From Cytophagaceae bacterium ABcell3 (GTDB lineage Bacteria; Bacteroidota; Bacteroidia; Cytophagales; Cytophagaceae), in the NCBI GenBank assembly GCA_030913385.1, contig CP133159.1, positions 890,584 through 954,583 of the forward strand: a stretch of DNA of 64,000 nt, written 5' to 3'. How positions within the stretch are numbered: position 1 is the stretch's first letter; each line of letters begins with the position of its first letter. Under the pieces are notes generated by a model. That model worked only from the letters and a program-made list of their open reading frames with translations, searched no databases and was not told the origin of the DNA. Positions 1-8,325 of the stretch are shown here, piece by piece. The position numbers and the translations under genes were made by a program.

Positions 1-34
1 AGCCCTTTACTAAAACAAATACTAAAAATGTTCA

Positions 35-460
35 TTAATTATAAGTAATAAATTGCTCTTGAAAAGCTTTATTATTATGCAATCTTGACATTAAAATACC
101 TAAATTAAGATCTGACTCATCTTCAGCATAAAATAAATCTGATGAAGACTCCATATCTTTTTCAGTAATTAATTTTATAGATTCACCATTTTCAAGATTT
201 ATAATTAATTCTGATATTGATTCTTCTTTTTCTTTGAAAGATATTTCTTGAATACTTTTAAATGAAATGATGTTTTTATTAACAAAAAAGAAAGCTTCAT
301 TTTGCCAACTATAAATACCAAATACAATATTACCCCAAATGTCATAAAAGCCTTTGGTATTAACATTCGTGCCTAATTTTACATTTTCAGACATTCCACT
401 TTTAACATCAAAAGATAGCAAAGAATTTTTGTCGTAATAATTTTTTAAAATAATCTCCAT
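35..460 (-). CDS. Small hypothetical protein, candidate Rhs immunity protein
   Basis: A 141-residue, acidic, AT-rich protein with no family I recognise. The open frame extends to 484, but the ATG at 460 lies 4 bases after the stop of the displaced Rhs module, so I chose it; the longer start would overlap that gene. It has no signal peptide and no membrane segment, so it is probably cytoplasmic. In Rhs loci the small gene directly after a toxin tip usually encodes the cognate immunity protein, and this gene sits exactly there. The immunity role is inferred from position only. Confidence 0.6.
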   Translation of the reverse strand: MEIILKNYYDKNSLLSFDVKSGMSENVKLGTNVNTKGFYDIWGNIVFGIYSWQNEAFFFVNKNIISFKSIQEISFKEKEESISELIINLENGESIKLITEKDMESSSDLFYAEDESDLNLGILMSRLHNNKAFQEQFITYN

Positions 461-464
461 AAAT

Positions 465-1178
465 CTAAATAAATCCCATTGCACTTAACGATTTCTTTCC
501 TGTTGCTGGCAGATCTTTTTGAAGTGTTTCAAAAAGCGTGCTTGCATTTTTACCCGCAGTCTTTGATGCCATCTTTATTATTGAACTAAATTCTAAATCT
601 TTAGCAAGACTTTCAAAAGATGGCCCCAGTCTATCATTATATTTAAGAACATTTCGGTAGGAAATTAACTCTAATAAATTAGCTGGGGTCGCGTCTTTAT
701 ATAAAACTCCCAAAGCCCTCCTTTTTTGATGCAAATATTTAGCTACAGCTTTTTCACTAAAGCCTTTTGCAAGTAGTCTATCCCCTAAACTTTCTAATAG
801 ATTTACATTTGCATTGTAATCTAATCTAATTTCAGCATTGCTACACCTAAGCCCCAAAACATCCACCCAAGCATTAGAGTCATGCACATACTCATAAAAC
901 CTATCTCCCCCTTCCAACCCAATCGGATCCTGACTCACGTACATCGCCTCGTCCGGGGCGTAATAGCGGAAGCGGTTGTAGTAAAGCCCCGTCTCCACAT
1001 CGTGGTACTGGCCTTGAAAGCGGAAAGGTATAAAATCCACCTCCCCTTCACAACTTTTTACCTTCCCGTACGCTTCATGCTCGCACTTCCAGACGCTGTC
1101 TCCGTATTTGTCATAGGCTTCCTTCGGGGTGCCAAGATAATCATTTATGATGGGAAGGATCCGGTCTGCAAAAAACAA
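465..1178 (-). CDS. Displaced (orphan) Rhs core plus C-terminal toxin module
   Basis: A 237-residue frame. Residues 11 to about 108 match the end of the complete Rhs protein encoded at 2570-6658 (YDKY, PFRFQGQYHDVETGLYYNRF, DPIGLEGGDRFY). It then switches to a different C-terminal domain rich in Leu, Lys and Ala, which includes a DRLGPSFE motif. There is no PAAR-like region, no repeat shell and no convincing start: the frame opens from a TTG inside the T-tract of a terminator. This matches a displaced Rhs tip, which can replace the tip of the complete gene by recombination in the shared core. The core end reads DVLGL instead of the usual DPxGL. The toxin activity is not identified. An intrinsic terminator lies directly upstream, so it is probably not expressed. 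Confidence 0.8.
   Translation of the reverse strand: MFFADRILPIINDYLGTPKEAYDKYGDSVWKCEHEAYGKVKSCEGEVDFIPFRFQGQYHDVETGLYYNRFRYYAPDEAMYVSQDPIGLEGGDRFYEYVHDSNAWVDVLGLRCSNAEIRLDYNANVNLLESLGDRLLAKGFSEKAVAKYLHQKRRALGVLYKDATPANLLELISYRNVLKYNDRLGPSFESLAKDLEFSSIIKMASKTAGKNASTLFETLQKDLPATGKKSLSAMGFI
890..1156 (-). repeat. Rhs core repeat, second copy at 2983-3249
   Basis: About 267 bp of the displaced module align without gaps to 2983-3249 in the complete rhs gene, differing by scattered substitutions. The match ends sharply on both sides, at the tip junction and at the IINDYLG coding stretch. It is the natural crossover site for tip exchange. Confidence 0.85.
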
Positions 1179-1204
1179 AAAAGGTCCGAACAGACGTTCG
1201 AACC
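1170..1204 (-). terminator. Intrinsic terminator upstream of the displaced Rhs module
   Basis: On the minus strand a 9-bp stem (1196-1204 with 1183-1191, one mismatch) encloses a 4-base loop and is followed by two runs of six T. It ends where the displaced Rhs frame begins, so it blocks transcription entering that module. Confidence 0.75.
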
Positions 1205-1285
1205 AGTTTTTTGTTTTTTATCCGGCTATACCAGAATCTTCGCGCGGGAGGACATCAAATCAAAGTTTATACCTTATGCCGGAAT

Positions 1286-1326
1286 AAAAAAAAGCAGACC
1301 ATCAGCCACAGCATGCTGATGGCCTG
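1286..1326 (-). terminator. Intrinsic terminator after the second immunity candidate
   Basis: On the minus strand a 12-bp stem (1315-1326 with 1295-1306, one mismatch) and an 8-base loop are followed by eight T (A run at 1286-1293). It lies 58 bases after the stop of the gene ending at 1384. Confidence 0.85.
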
Positions 1327-1383
1327 ATAATTTGAATATCCAAAGGTTTTAAATGGTTTTGTCTTTTCAAAATTAAAAACAAA

Positions 1384-1737
1384 CTAGTATGCAAATTTTC
1401 GCACCTCTTCTTGTATTTGATCATAGTGTTCAGTTAGAAATATCGAAAACCTCTCAAAAGAACTGGTTTTGATAGTCGAATTACAAAAAACTTCTATTTT
1501 ATCTGAAAAATCATCCTCTTGGTTTTGGTCTTCTAAATACTTTATTCCAATTGCTGGATACTCACCCATATAATCTACTTTAATTAAATGAATCTGTATT
1601 GGAAGTTGAGCACAAACAAGATCTTGTTTACAAGAATCAATTAGCCACAATATAATTGAGACCTGGAACTCTAAACTAACCTTACGTTTAATTAAATCAT
1701 CAACATATTCTAATTCGATTATCTGATACCCTTGCAT
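1384..1737 (-). CDS. Small hypothetical protein, candidate Rhs immunity protein
   Basis: A 117-residue acidic cytoplasmic protein (MQGYQIIELEYVDDLIKRKV) with no family I can name. It starts 3 bases after the stop of the toxin-tip fragment at 1741-2022 and is followed by a strong terminator. The order, a tip then a small acidic gene then a terminator, is that of a displaced Rhs toxin/immunity pair. The immunity role is inferred from position, size and charge. Confidence 0.6.
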   Translation of the reverse strand: MQGYQIIELEYVDDLIKRKVSLEFQVSIILWLIDSCKQDLVCAQLPIQIHLIKVDYMGEYPAIGIKYLEDQNQEDDFSDKIEVFCNSTIKTSSFERFSIFLTEHYDQIQEEVRKFAY

Positions 1738-1740
1738 AAT

Positions 1741-2022
1741 TTACGGTTTATATTTTGGTTTAATTCCATTCTTATTTAAGTGAGCCAGTTCTCTAGCTGT
1801 AAAATATCCATTGGGTTGACCTGGAACATATCCATTTTTAACAGAAGGCAGAGTGTTGGGATCTGTAGCAATCCAAAACTTATCACCACGATCAATTCTA
1901 TCTTGAAGCCATTTTTCATTTTCTTTCCAGGTAACAGGGGGCTCTCCTGGTTTAGGCTTTCGCCCTGATTTATGCCAAGTGTCAAAAATAGGATCATTAT
2001 CATATTTTCGCAGGTCATCCAT
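1741..2022 (-). CDS. Displaced Rhs toxin-tip fragment
   Basis: A 93-residue frame from an internal Met. Coding similarity continues upstream without an ATG (ITVIGR just before the Met) up to a TAA at 2092-2094, so this is the tail of a longer protein that lost its front. Visible features are VTWKENEKWLQDRIDRG, FWIATDP and GYFTARELAHL. The order VIG, then W..N..WL.D.I..G, then an ending FxxxEL is shared with the tip of the complete Rhs protein, suggesting related toxin folds. There is no Rhs core or start of its own. Its activity is unknown, and it may be a silent reservoir or a decaying remnant. Confidence 0.6.
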   Translation of the reverse strand: MDDLRKYDNDPIFDTWHKSGRKPKPGEPPVTWKENEKWLQDRIDRGDKFWIATDPNTLPSVKNGYVPGQPNGYFTARELAHLNKNGIKPKYKP

Positions 2023-2096
2023 TCTTCCTATGACAGTAATTCTTTTTTTATTGCTAGTTCCATGATTTACGAAAGCTGAAAGCTTTAATGATTATT

Positions 2097-2127
2097 GGTC
2101 GAAGTTATGCTTCGTTAAACTTCGACC
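2097..2127. repeat. 10-bp perfect inverted repeat at a tip-cassette boundary
   Basis: GGTCGAAGTT at 2097-2106 and its complement at 2118-2127 enclose an 11-base loop. No T-run follows on either strand, so it is not a typical terminator. It lies between the VOC-fold immunity gene and the displaced tip fragment, at a junction between cassettes. Confidence 0.6.
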
Positions 2128-2204
2128 AGAAGGGGGTAAATTTATAAAATCAACGTGTTCTTGCCCGAACGCTTACCTTAAAAAAGCTTTTTTTGACTTA
2201 TAAA

Positions 2205-2567
2205 TTAATAGTTCGGTTCAAAAATAAGAATTTTGTTTCCTGATGGATCTTTAATAATGAAACTTGATTCAACAGGGTATTCAAGTAAATTATTAGAAGA
2301 CAATTGGCCTCCACTTTTAAACTTAAAACTTTTAAATATTTCAAATTGATCTTTACAGTTTTTGACTTCCAATGCAAAAACAATATCAGGTGAAGGTTGA
2401 AGATTATGCTCTTTTAGTCTTAAACATATATCCGAGTTTTCATTATGTGAAATTAGAACATTACCCATACCAAAATCATATTTGATATTAAAGAACCCTA
2501 ATTCATTTACATAAAACTCTAAAGCAGGATCAATTGATATTACATTTACAAAACAATCCAATCTCAT
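2205..2567 (-). CDS. VOC/glyoxalase-fold protein, probable Rhs immunity protein
   Basis: A 120-residue protein with a single VOC (glyoxalase/bleomycin-resistance-like) half: an N-terminal strand, the helix of DPALEFYVNELGF, and the C-terminal strand with the family ending FIIKDPSGNKILIFEPNY. VOC proteins are often metal-dependent enzymes or binding proteins. The gene starts 2 bases after the stop of the complete rhs gene, the position of a cognate immunity gene, so I infer that it binds and neutralises that tip. A stand-alone enzyme is the alternative, but the tight coupling to rhs makes it less likely. Confidence 0.75.
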   Translation of the reverse strand: MRLDCFVNVISIDPALEFYVNELGFFNIKYDFGMGNVLISHNENSDICLRLKEHNLQPSPDIVFALEVKNCKDQFEIFKSFKFKSGGQLSSNNLLEYPVESSFIIKDPSGNKILIFEPNY

Positions 2568-2569
2568 AT

Positions 2570-5500
2570 TTATTTACATTTTAACCGGCTTCTTAATTGC
2601 TCAACTGTTTCTCCATTTGGAAAAATCTTAACTTTAATTCGCTTCCCTCTGACTTCTTTAACTGCCTCAAGTTCAGCTTTGTAAAATTTACTTGGTTTAC
2701 TTCTTCCATCAGACCCAATATCAACAACGGTATAACCGTTCTTAATTTTATCCATTAACCATTCTTTATTCCATTGCACTGCTTTATCAAAATCCGCTTT
2801 TGGCATACCGTCATATAAAACCCCTCCTTTCCATTGAACTTTTGGATACATCATGCTTTCTGCATTATAACCTGCCGCTTTTAATAATTTAGCTGCTTCA
2901 TTTACAGCTTTTTGCCCTTCACCAATAACAACTATTGGGTTTAAGCCTAATCGATCAACTCCTGCCAAAGCATCCCCCACATACCCATAAAACCTATCTC
3001 CCCCTTCCAACCCAATTGGATCCTGGCTCACATACATGGCCTCGTCAGGGGCGTAGTAGCGGAAGCGGTTGTAGTAAAGCCCCGTCTCCACATCGTGGTA
3101 CTGTCCCTGGAATCTAAATGGAATAAATCCCACTTCTCCTTCGCAACTCCTTACTTTTCCGTACGCTTCATGTTCACACTTCCAGACGCAGTCGCTGTAT
3201 TTGTCATAGGCTTCCTTCGGGGTGCCAAGATAATCATTGATGATGGAATAATACTCTCCGTCTACAATTTTTGCAGCCGGTTTGAATGAGCCATCATCGA
3301 AAACCCAAGTAATGAGGTTTTCTACAGGTTCCTCTCTGTCCTTAGAAATAAACCCGAACTCGTCCACCACGTCTATTGGACGGTCTTCTGTTTTGTAATG
3401 CCATTCGTGAATTGGCGTATTCCCGTCCCAGACCCATCTTGTAATCTTTCCGTCAAATAACTTGGCGGTCCTGCGCCCTAAAGCATCATACTCGAAACTG
3501 ACGGTTTTGTTATCGGGGCGGGTCACTTGTTTCAGGCTGCCGTTGCCGTTCCACTCGTAAATCCAGTTGCCCTCTTTGGTCGTCTTTTGTATTAAATTGC
3601 CTTCCTCGTCGTAACTGTACTTGTCCCCTTTGTTTTCCAGCAGCTTTCCGCCCGCGCCGTATTTCCGGTCTTTCTTTTCCTCTTCACGGAATATGTTCCC
3701 GACTTCGTCACGGAAGTAGTTTTCCTTTCCCTGTATACGATATTCCTGAACGGTCAGGCTTTCGATCAGGTTGCCGAAGCTGTCGTGCCGGAACCTGGTG
3801 GCAGTGTCTGTCAGCACGTCGTGGATGCGCTGGAGGCGGTCGTTGGGGTGCCAGTAATATTGCTTGTGGCGGTGCAGGCGACGGGCACCGGTACCGTTCC
3901 AGGTCTTCTGTTCCCTCGGGCGCCCCGACAGGTCGTAGGCGAACTGGTTCTTTACGTTGCCGATGCCGAGTACCCTGTCCAGTTCCTGTCCAAGGCTGTT
4001 GTAGGTGATCTCTGCCTGCCACGGGAGTTTCATGCCCTGCTGGCTGGCCTGCATACTGGTGACAAAACCGGACTCGTTGCGCCCCAGCTGTATGTCCGCC
4101 CCGAGGCTGCTGCCAATGTGCTGCCTCAGCCCCAGTTTGTCGTAGCTGCTCTCTACCGTGTAGCCGTCCTGGTCTTCTTTGATTACCCTGCCGTTCTTGT
4201 CGCGGGTGAGGATCACCTTGCTGTGCTGGTTTACCGCCTCTATCAGCTGGCCGTCCTTGTCGTAGGCATAGGTCTCCCAAGTGCCGTCGCTGTGTTCGGC
4301 GCGCCAGATCTGGCCCTTGCGGTTATATTCATAGGTGGTGTGCCTGCCGCCCGGCCTTTCCACTTTTATTACCTTGCCCGCTTTGTCGCGGACGTATTTT
4401 CTGGTAAGGCCGTCAAAGCCCGCCTCCTCCACGATATCGCCCCTGCCGTTCCTTTTGAAGCGGTATACCTCCCCGTGCTCGTTGATTATGGCCTTGAGCT
4501 GCTCTTCGGTATCGTACCTGAAGTGTACCTTGGCACCGTCCTCCTCCCGCAGCTTGATGCTGCCGAGGGGCGTGTACTCAAAGCGCACCTTGTGCTGCAT
4601 GTCCTCGGCACGGACCACCTCGTCATAGGCATTGTAGGACAGCTTTATGATGTTGCCGTCGGCCAGGCACACGCGCACGGGCCGCCCGAGGTCGTCATAG
4701 TAGAAGTTCTGCTCGCGCTTTTCGGGGTCTTTGGAGTAGAAGCACCGCCCGAAGGCGTCATAGCACCACTCCTGTTCTGCACCGTCGGGGAAGGTGACCT
4801 GTGCCAGGTTGTGGTCCCCGTCGTACTTGAATGTTGTGTGCCGCCCTTTGTTGTCCCGTATGCTTTCCACCAGCCCCTGTCCGTTGTACTGGAAGCTGCT
4901 GACGCTGCCGTCGGGGTCTTCCACCGACCACAGAAGTCCCTGTTCGTTGTAGACCTTTACCGTGCTCCTCCCTTCGGGGCTGACCGACAGTATCTGGCGG
5001 TCTTGGTCGTCATAGACAAACACGGAAGAGGTCATGTCGGGGTACACCACCGATTTGAGGTTGCCCCGGTCATCGTAGGTATAGCCCGTCAGGTTGCCTT
5101 CTTCGTCAATGTCCCGGTAGGGTTCAAAATAGTCGGTGTACTCGTGGAAGATATGGTTGCCCTCCGGGTCTGTTATCTGTGTACAGAGGTTGTCTGCATT
5201 GTAGTAACACACGGTCTTGCGGCCCAGGGAGTCCGTCATCACGTTTTTGCCCTGTCCGTAATCCAGCCTGACTTCCAACAAGCCCCCGTCGCCCCAAGTA
5301 TGGATGCACCTGGCACCGGTGGAGTGGCCGTCGTACTCCCAGTAAAATGTCTGTCCGTTGCGGTCGGTCTTGGCCACCATCAGGTGGTTGCGGTACTGCA
5401 TCCTTGTTTCCTGTCCGAGGGCGTCGGCAACCACCTCCATGTCGCCGGCCTCGTTATATCGGTATTCCACCAGGGTCTTTTCTTTCTTTTTGTGCCTGGC

Positions 5501-6658
5501 GGTAATTTTCTTGATCCTGTCCTCATGGTCCAGGTGCAGCCTGATCTCACGGCCTGCCGTGTCGGTGATCCAGGTCAGGCAGCTGCGCTGGTTATAGGTA
5601 AAATACAAGGCCTGTCCGGCCGTGTTTTCAAGTTTTACGGGGCTGAAAAACTCCCTGCCTTCTTTCCGGAAGGTATAGGTTAGGTTTTTTTCATGGTCTT
5701 TCAGGCGGTATTCCCTAAAGTTGACACAGGTAAGGGTGAGCTTTTCCATGCGGTTGTAGAAGGATTCGCCCTCTGCCACCAAAAACGGGAAGGAGGCTGT
5801 CCTGCCGTCGGGCAGCACCAGCATGATGGCCTCTTCTTCTTTGAAAAAGTGCAGGGAAAGGTCGTAGCAATGGTGCATACCGTGTCCCAGCGGCCCTTCA
5901 TAGGAGGAGTCCGAGTACCAGTTCCTTTCCCAGGTGACCGGCAGTGGCCCGGGGAGCTCAAAGTCCGTGCCCCCGTAAATAACGCGCCCTGTGACCATAT
6001 CCACAGGGTCACCGATGCATTTTGTAAGGCTGTCTTTTTGCCCTTTGGTATGTTTTCCTGCGGCCTTTGTCTTTTTTTTGCATGCCGAAAGGCCAGCTTT
6101 TCCGGCTTTTCCCCCTACTTTGAGCAGCCCGCCGAAACCATAGGACATGGCCAGCCTTTTGGCGGCACCGGCCAGGTCGGGCGCATAAGGGCCGCCTACC
6201 ATGACAGGCTTTCCGCCCGGCAATGGGACGGTCTGCGAACTTGGCAGGAAGAGGCTCGGCCTGGGCTTCATCTTTTTGCCGGGGGTGGCGGTGAGCGGCA
6301 TGCCGATGTCGTTGCAGCTCATGACCATATATCCTGCGGGGCTGAGGGACATCCCCTGCGCCTTGACGGTAAGGCTGCCGAAGAAGTTGACGGACTCGTG
6401 CCCGATCATGGGCATCATGGTGAAGGGGCCGCCCATGGGGATGTGCTTGGCGATGCCCAGCATGCCGTTGGTGTCGCTGGTGCCACGGGGCACGCCGTTG
6501 ATAAACACCGTGGACCCGATAAAGGGCACATAGTCCATAGGGTCCATGACAAAGCCTATGAAAGGGTGCGGTATGGGCGAAGGTACTCCGGGCGGTATGG
6601 TCACCATGTGGATGTCCATACCCATGACCATGGTATAGTGCTTGTTGGCTAAAAGCAT
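2570..6658 (-). CDS. PAAR-like domain / Rhs polymorphic toxin
   Basis: A 1362-residue protein with the standard Rhs order. A PAAR-like Gly/Pro/Met-rich segment (about 1-140) is followed by a linker, then the entry motif CIGDPVDMVTGRV and many YD repeats (GxxxxxxYDxxGR type) forming the cocoon shell. The Rhs core is at about 1130-1240 (PFRFQGQYHDVETGLYYNRF, DPIGLEGGDRFYGY). The last 120 residues are the toxin tip. The core ends DRLGL rather than the usual DPxGL of the self-cleavage site. Such proteins are loaded on type VI secretion spikes by PAAR, but no secretion genes are in the window. The shell is GC-rich while the tip and immunity gene are AT-rich, so the tip was probably swapped in. The tip activity is not identified (IVVIGEG, W.KEWLMDKIKNG). 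Confidence 0.93.
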   Translation of the reverse strand: MLLANKHYTMVMGMDIHMVTIPPGVPSPIPHPFIGFVMDPMDYVPFIGSTVFINGVPRGTSDTNGMLGIAKHIPMGGPFTMMPMIGHESVNFFGSLTVKAQGMSLSPAGYMVMSCNDIGMPLTATPGKKMKPRPSLFLPSSQTVPLPGGKPVMVGGPYAPDLAGAAKRLAMSYGFGGLLKVGGKAGKAGLSACKKKTKAAGKHTKGQKDSLTKCIGDPVDMVTGRVIYGGTDFELPGPLPVTWERNWYSDSSYEGPLGHGMHHCYDLSLHFFKEEEAIMLVLPDGRTASFPFLVAEGESFYNRMEKLTLTCVNFREYRLKDHEKNLTYTFRKEGREFFSPVKLENTAGQALYFTYNQRSCLTWITDTAGREIRLHLDHEDRIKKITARHKKKEKTLVEYRYNEAGDMEVVADALGQETRMQYRNHLMVAKTDRNGQTFYWEYDGHSTGARCIHTWGDGGLLEVRLDYGQGKNVMTDSLGRKTVCYYNADNLCTQITDPEGNHIFHEYTDYFEPYRDIDEEGNLTGYTYDDRGNLKSVVYPDMTSSVFVYDDQDRQILSVSPEGRSTVKVYNEQGLLWSVEDPDGSVSSFQYNGQGLVESIRDNKGRHTTFKYDGDHNLAQVTFPDGAEQEWCYDAFGRCFYSKDPEKREQNFYYDDLGRPVRVCLADGNIIKLSYNAYDEVVRAEDMQHKVRFEYTPLGSIKLREEDGAKVHFRYDTEEQLKAIINEHGEVYRFKRNGRGDIVEEAGFDGLTRKYVRDKAGKVIKVERPGGRHTTYEYNRKGQIWRAEHSDGTWETYAYDKDGQLIEAVNQHSKVILTRDKNGRVIKEDQDGYTVESSYDKLGLRQHIGSSLGADIQLGRNESGFVTSMQASQQGMKLPWQAEITYNSLGQELDRVLGIGNVKNQFAYDLSGRPREQKTWNGTGARRLHRHKQYYWHPNDRLQRIHDVLTDTATRFRHDSFGNLIESLTVQEYRIQGKENYFRDEVGNIFREEEKKDRKYGAGGKLLENKGDKYSYDEEGNLIQKTTKEGNWIYEWNGNGSLKQVTRPDNKTVSFEYDALGRRTAKLFDGKITRWVWDGNTPIHEWHYKTEDRPIDVVDEFGFISKDREEPVENLITWVFDDGSFKPAAKIVDGEYYSIINDYLGTPKEAYDKYSDCVWKCEHEAYGKVRSCEGEVGFIPFRFQGQYHDVETGLYYNRFRYYAPDEAMYVSQDPIGLEGGDRFYGYVGDALAGVDRLGLNPIVVIGEGQKAVNEAAKLLKAAGYNAESMMYPKVQWKGGVLYDGMPKADFDKAVQWNKEWLMDKIKNGYTVVDIGSDGRSKPSKFYKAELEAVKEVRGKRIKVKIFPNGETVEQLRSRLKCK

Positions 6659-7101
6659 ACGAAAAGTCTTAACAGGCCTAGGCCTAACTGGTTTTATAAA
6701 AAATTTTACACTGTCGGGTTTTTAACACTTTGGTTCGAATGTGCAATAGGGCGCTTTAGCGTTACAAAGGAGTTTATAACCAGTCGCTTTTTAACAAAAG
6801 TGCGCTGGCAGTTTATCTTTTGTCGCTTTGGGTAAGTCCTATTAAACAATTCGGCCTACAAGATGCTCTTCAAAAAGTAAGTTCTAAAAATAGTCACCTT
6901 GGAAAAATTGGGAATCCCTACTATCGTGCAATTTAGGCGAAAAAACCTAAAAAACAACTAGTATAAAGAATCTTTGAGTGTTTGTCTTATGGATGCCATT
7001 GGTGTTACAATGTATAAGATAAGAAAAAAGCTATTTATAGCATTTTAAGACATAGGCGAAAGAGCCTTTATTTCTTATTTTAATTGTAAAAGATACCCTT
7101 C
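6659..7101. other. Intergenic region upstream of rhs
   Basis: 443 bases between the rhs start and the end of the ceramidase-like gene. I see no coding sequence and no perfect TAnnTTTG promoter. A short GGC/GCC hairpin around 7055-7068 is too weak to call. It presumably holds the rhs promoter on the minus strand. Confidence 0.4.
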
Positions 7102-8325
7102 TCACTCCAACTTATCAGCTAAGCGCATTAATATTTCGGAGAAGTATGCGCCGTTTTCGGGGCCAAACCAGTTCATTTCAAAAGTTTCCATTTTTTCGAG
7201 GCCGTAATATTCATCAGGAGTAATGTATCCTATATACCCGCCGTTGAATGAAGTGATGATCAGGTCATAGCCTTTTTCTTTATAATAGGCCTCTATAGGT
7301 AATGCAAGTTCGCCCGAAAAGTCGCAAGGGGTGCCTACCAAAATAGTGTTCCCGATTTTGGCCACTTTAAAACCTGGGTCATAATCACCAAACATCCAGT
7401 TGAATACCCAAGGCCTTAGACGAGTATTTTTCCCTATTTTCAGGTGGGGCTCCCTAAGCTCAACTGGCATATAAAAAGTATGCAAGTCGGCAGAGTCGTG
7501 CATTGCAATATTCTGATGGCCTTTAGATATGTGCCTGAACAAGCCTGTAGCCAAACTATCCATTTTGTCGAAGTTTTCAGCTCCATCTGCTTTGGGGCCG
7601 TGGCTTCCTACAGCTCCTGCACAAAAAACAGCGAAGTCCATACTGCCCTCTTCTTCCAAAAGTTTGACGAGCTTACCTGGATAATCTCCGGATAAAGAAT
7701 GTTCTTCATAGTCTAGACAAACCGCATGTGCAGAAAAAGTTACCATGGCTGCTTGTTTGCCCGAATTGGTCTCTATTTTGAGCAAGCGAATCCACGGATC
7801 TGTTTTGCCTTTTTCTCCCACCAAGCGGTTAAAGACAAGTTCTGGTGCGGCATATCTGCCATAACCTACTTGGGCTGCTTCCGCAGCTTTCTCTGCTTCT
7901 TTTACCGCTTCTACAACAGCATTTACAAGCTGATACACATACTTCTCTTGGTATTTTCCTGCTATTATTCTTCCCGCCGGACCTTTGATCCAGCCGCCGG
8001 CAGCATTGTGCGTATGTGTTGCTGAAAAATATAGGTTTTGGCTGGAATATCCCTTTTGTTTTAGCTCATTGATGACTTTATCCGCTACTATAGGCGGAAA
8101 AATTAGCAGGTCTAATGAAATAATGGCCACTTTTTCAAAGCCATTGTTGATGACCAGTGCCCGTGCAAAGGTAGAATCATGAACTTGCTCATAAGGCTTG
8201 CGTATGCCTATGCCGGCCATTCTCATTGGTTCGTCAGGAACTATATTTTTTTTCCCCCATCCTGCATTGAGCTGTCCCTCCGGCAAGTCCATGATAGGAG
8301 GAAGGCTATCGATCCGCTCGGACAT
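7102..8325 (-). CDS. Neutral/alkaline ceramidase-like hydrolase, membrane anchored
   Basis: From the ATG at 8325 this gives 407 residues matching the N-terminal catalytic domain of neutral/alkaline ceramidases: AGIGIRKP, the SLDLL strand, and the zinc-binding SATHTHN (His104, His106). The catalytic GDVSPN of classical enzymes is replaced by GAVGSHGP, and the C-terminal Ig-like domain is absent, so the substrate is uncertain. The reading frame stays open upstream without an ATG and encodes a typical signal anchor: an ATT at 8440-8442 followed by KKLIYIILSICSLLAIVYF. The true protein therefore probably begins at 8442 and is held in the inner membrane. I list the ATG as the safe boundary. Ceramidases split ceramide into sphingoid base and fatty acid, which would suit sphingolipid-making Bacteroidota. 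Confidence 0.8.
   Translation of the reverse strand: MSERIDSLPPIMDLPEGQLNAGWGKKNIVPDEPMRMAGIGIRKPYEQVHDSTFARALVINNGFEKVAIISLDLLIFPPIVADKVINELKQKGYSSQNLYFSATHTHNAAGGWIKGPAGRIIAGKYQEKYVYQLVNAVVEAVKEAEKAAEAAQVGYGRYAAPELVFNRLVGEKGKTDPWIRLLKIETNSGKQAAMVTFSAHAVCLDYEEHSLSGDYPGKLVKLLEEEGSMDFAVFCAGAVGSHGPKADGAENFDKMDSLATGLFRHISKGHQNIAMHDSADLHTFYMPVELREPHLKIGKNTRLRPWVFNWMFGDYDPGFKVAKIGNTILVGTPCDFSGELALPIEAYYKEKGYDLIITSFNGGYIGYITPDEYYGLEKMETFEMNWFGPENGAYFSEILMRLADKLE

Noticed and set aside
3785-5683. 632-codon open frame on the plus strand opposite rhs
   Set aside because: It is the antisense shadow of the GC-rich Rhs repeats; it has Val/Pro-rich nonsense composition and no recognised domain.
35-6658. 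A type VI secretion system
   Set aside because: Only the PAAR-like/Rhs cargo is present; no VgrG, Hcp or sheath gene is in the window.
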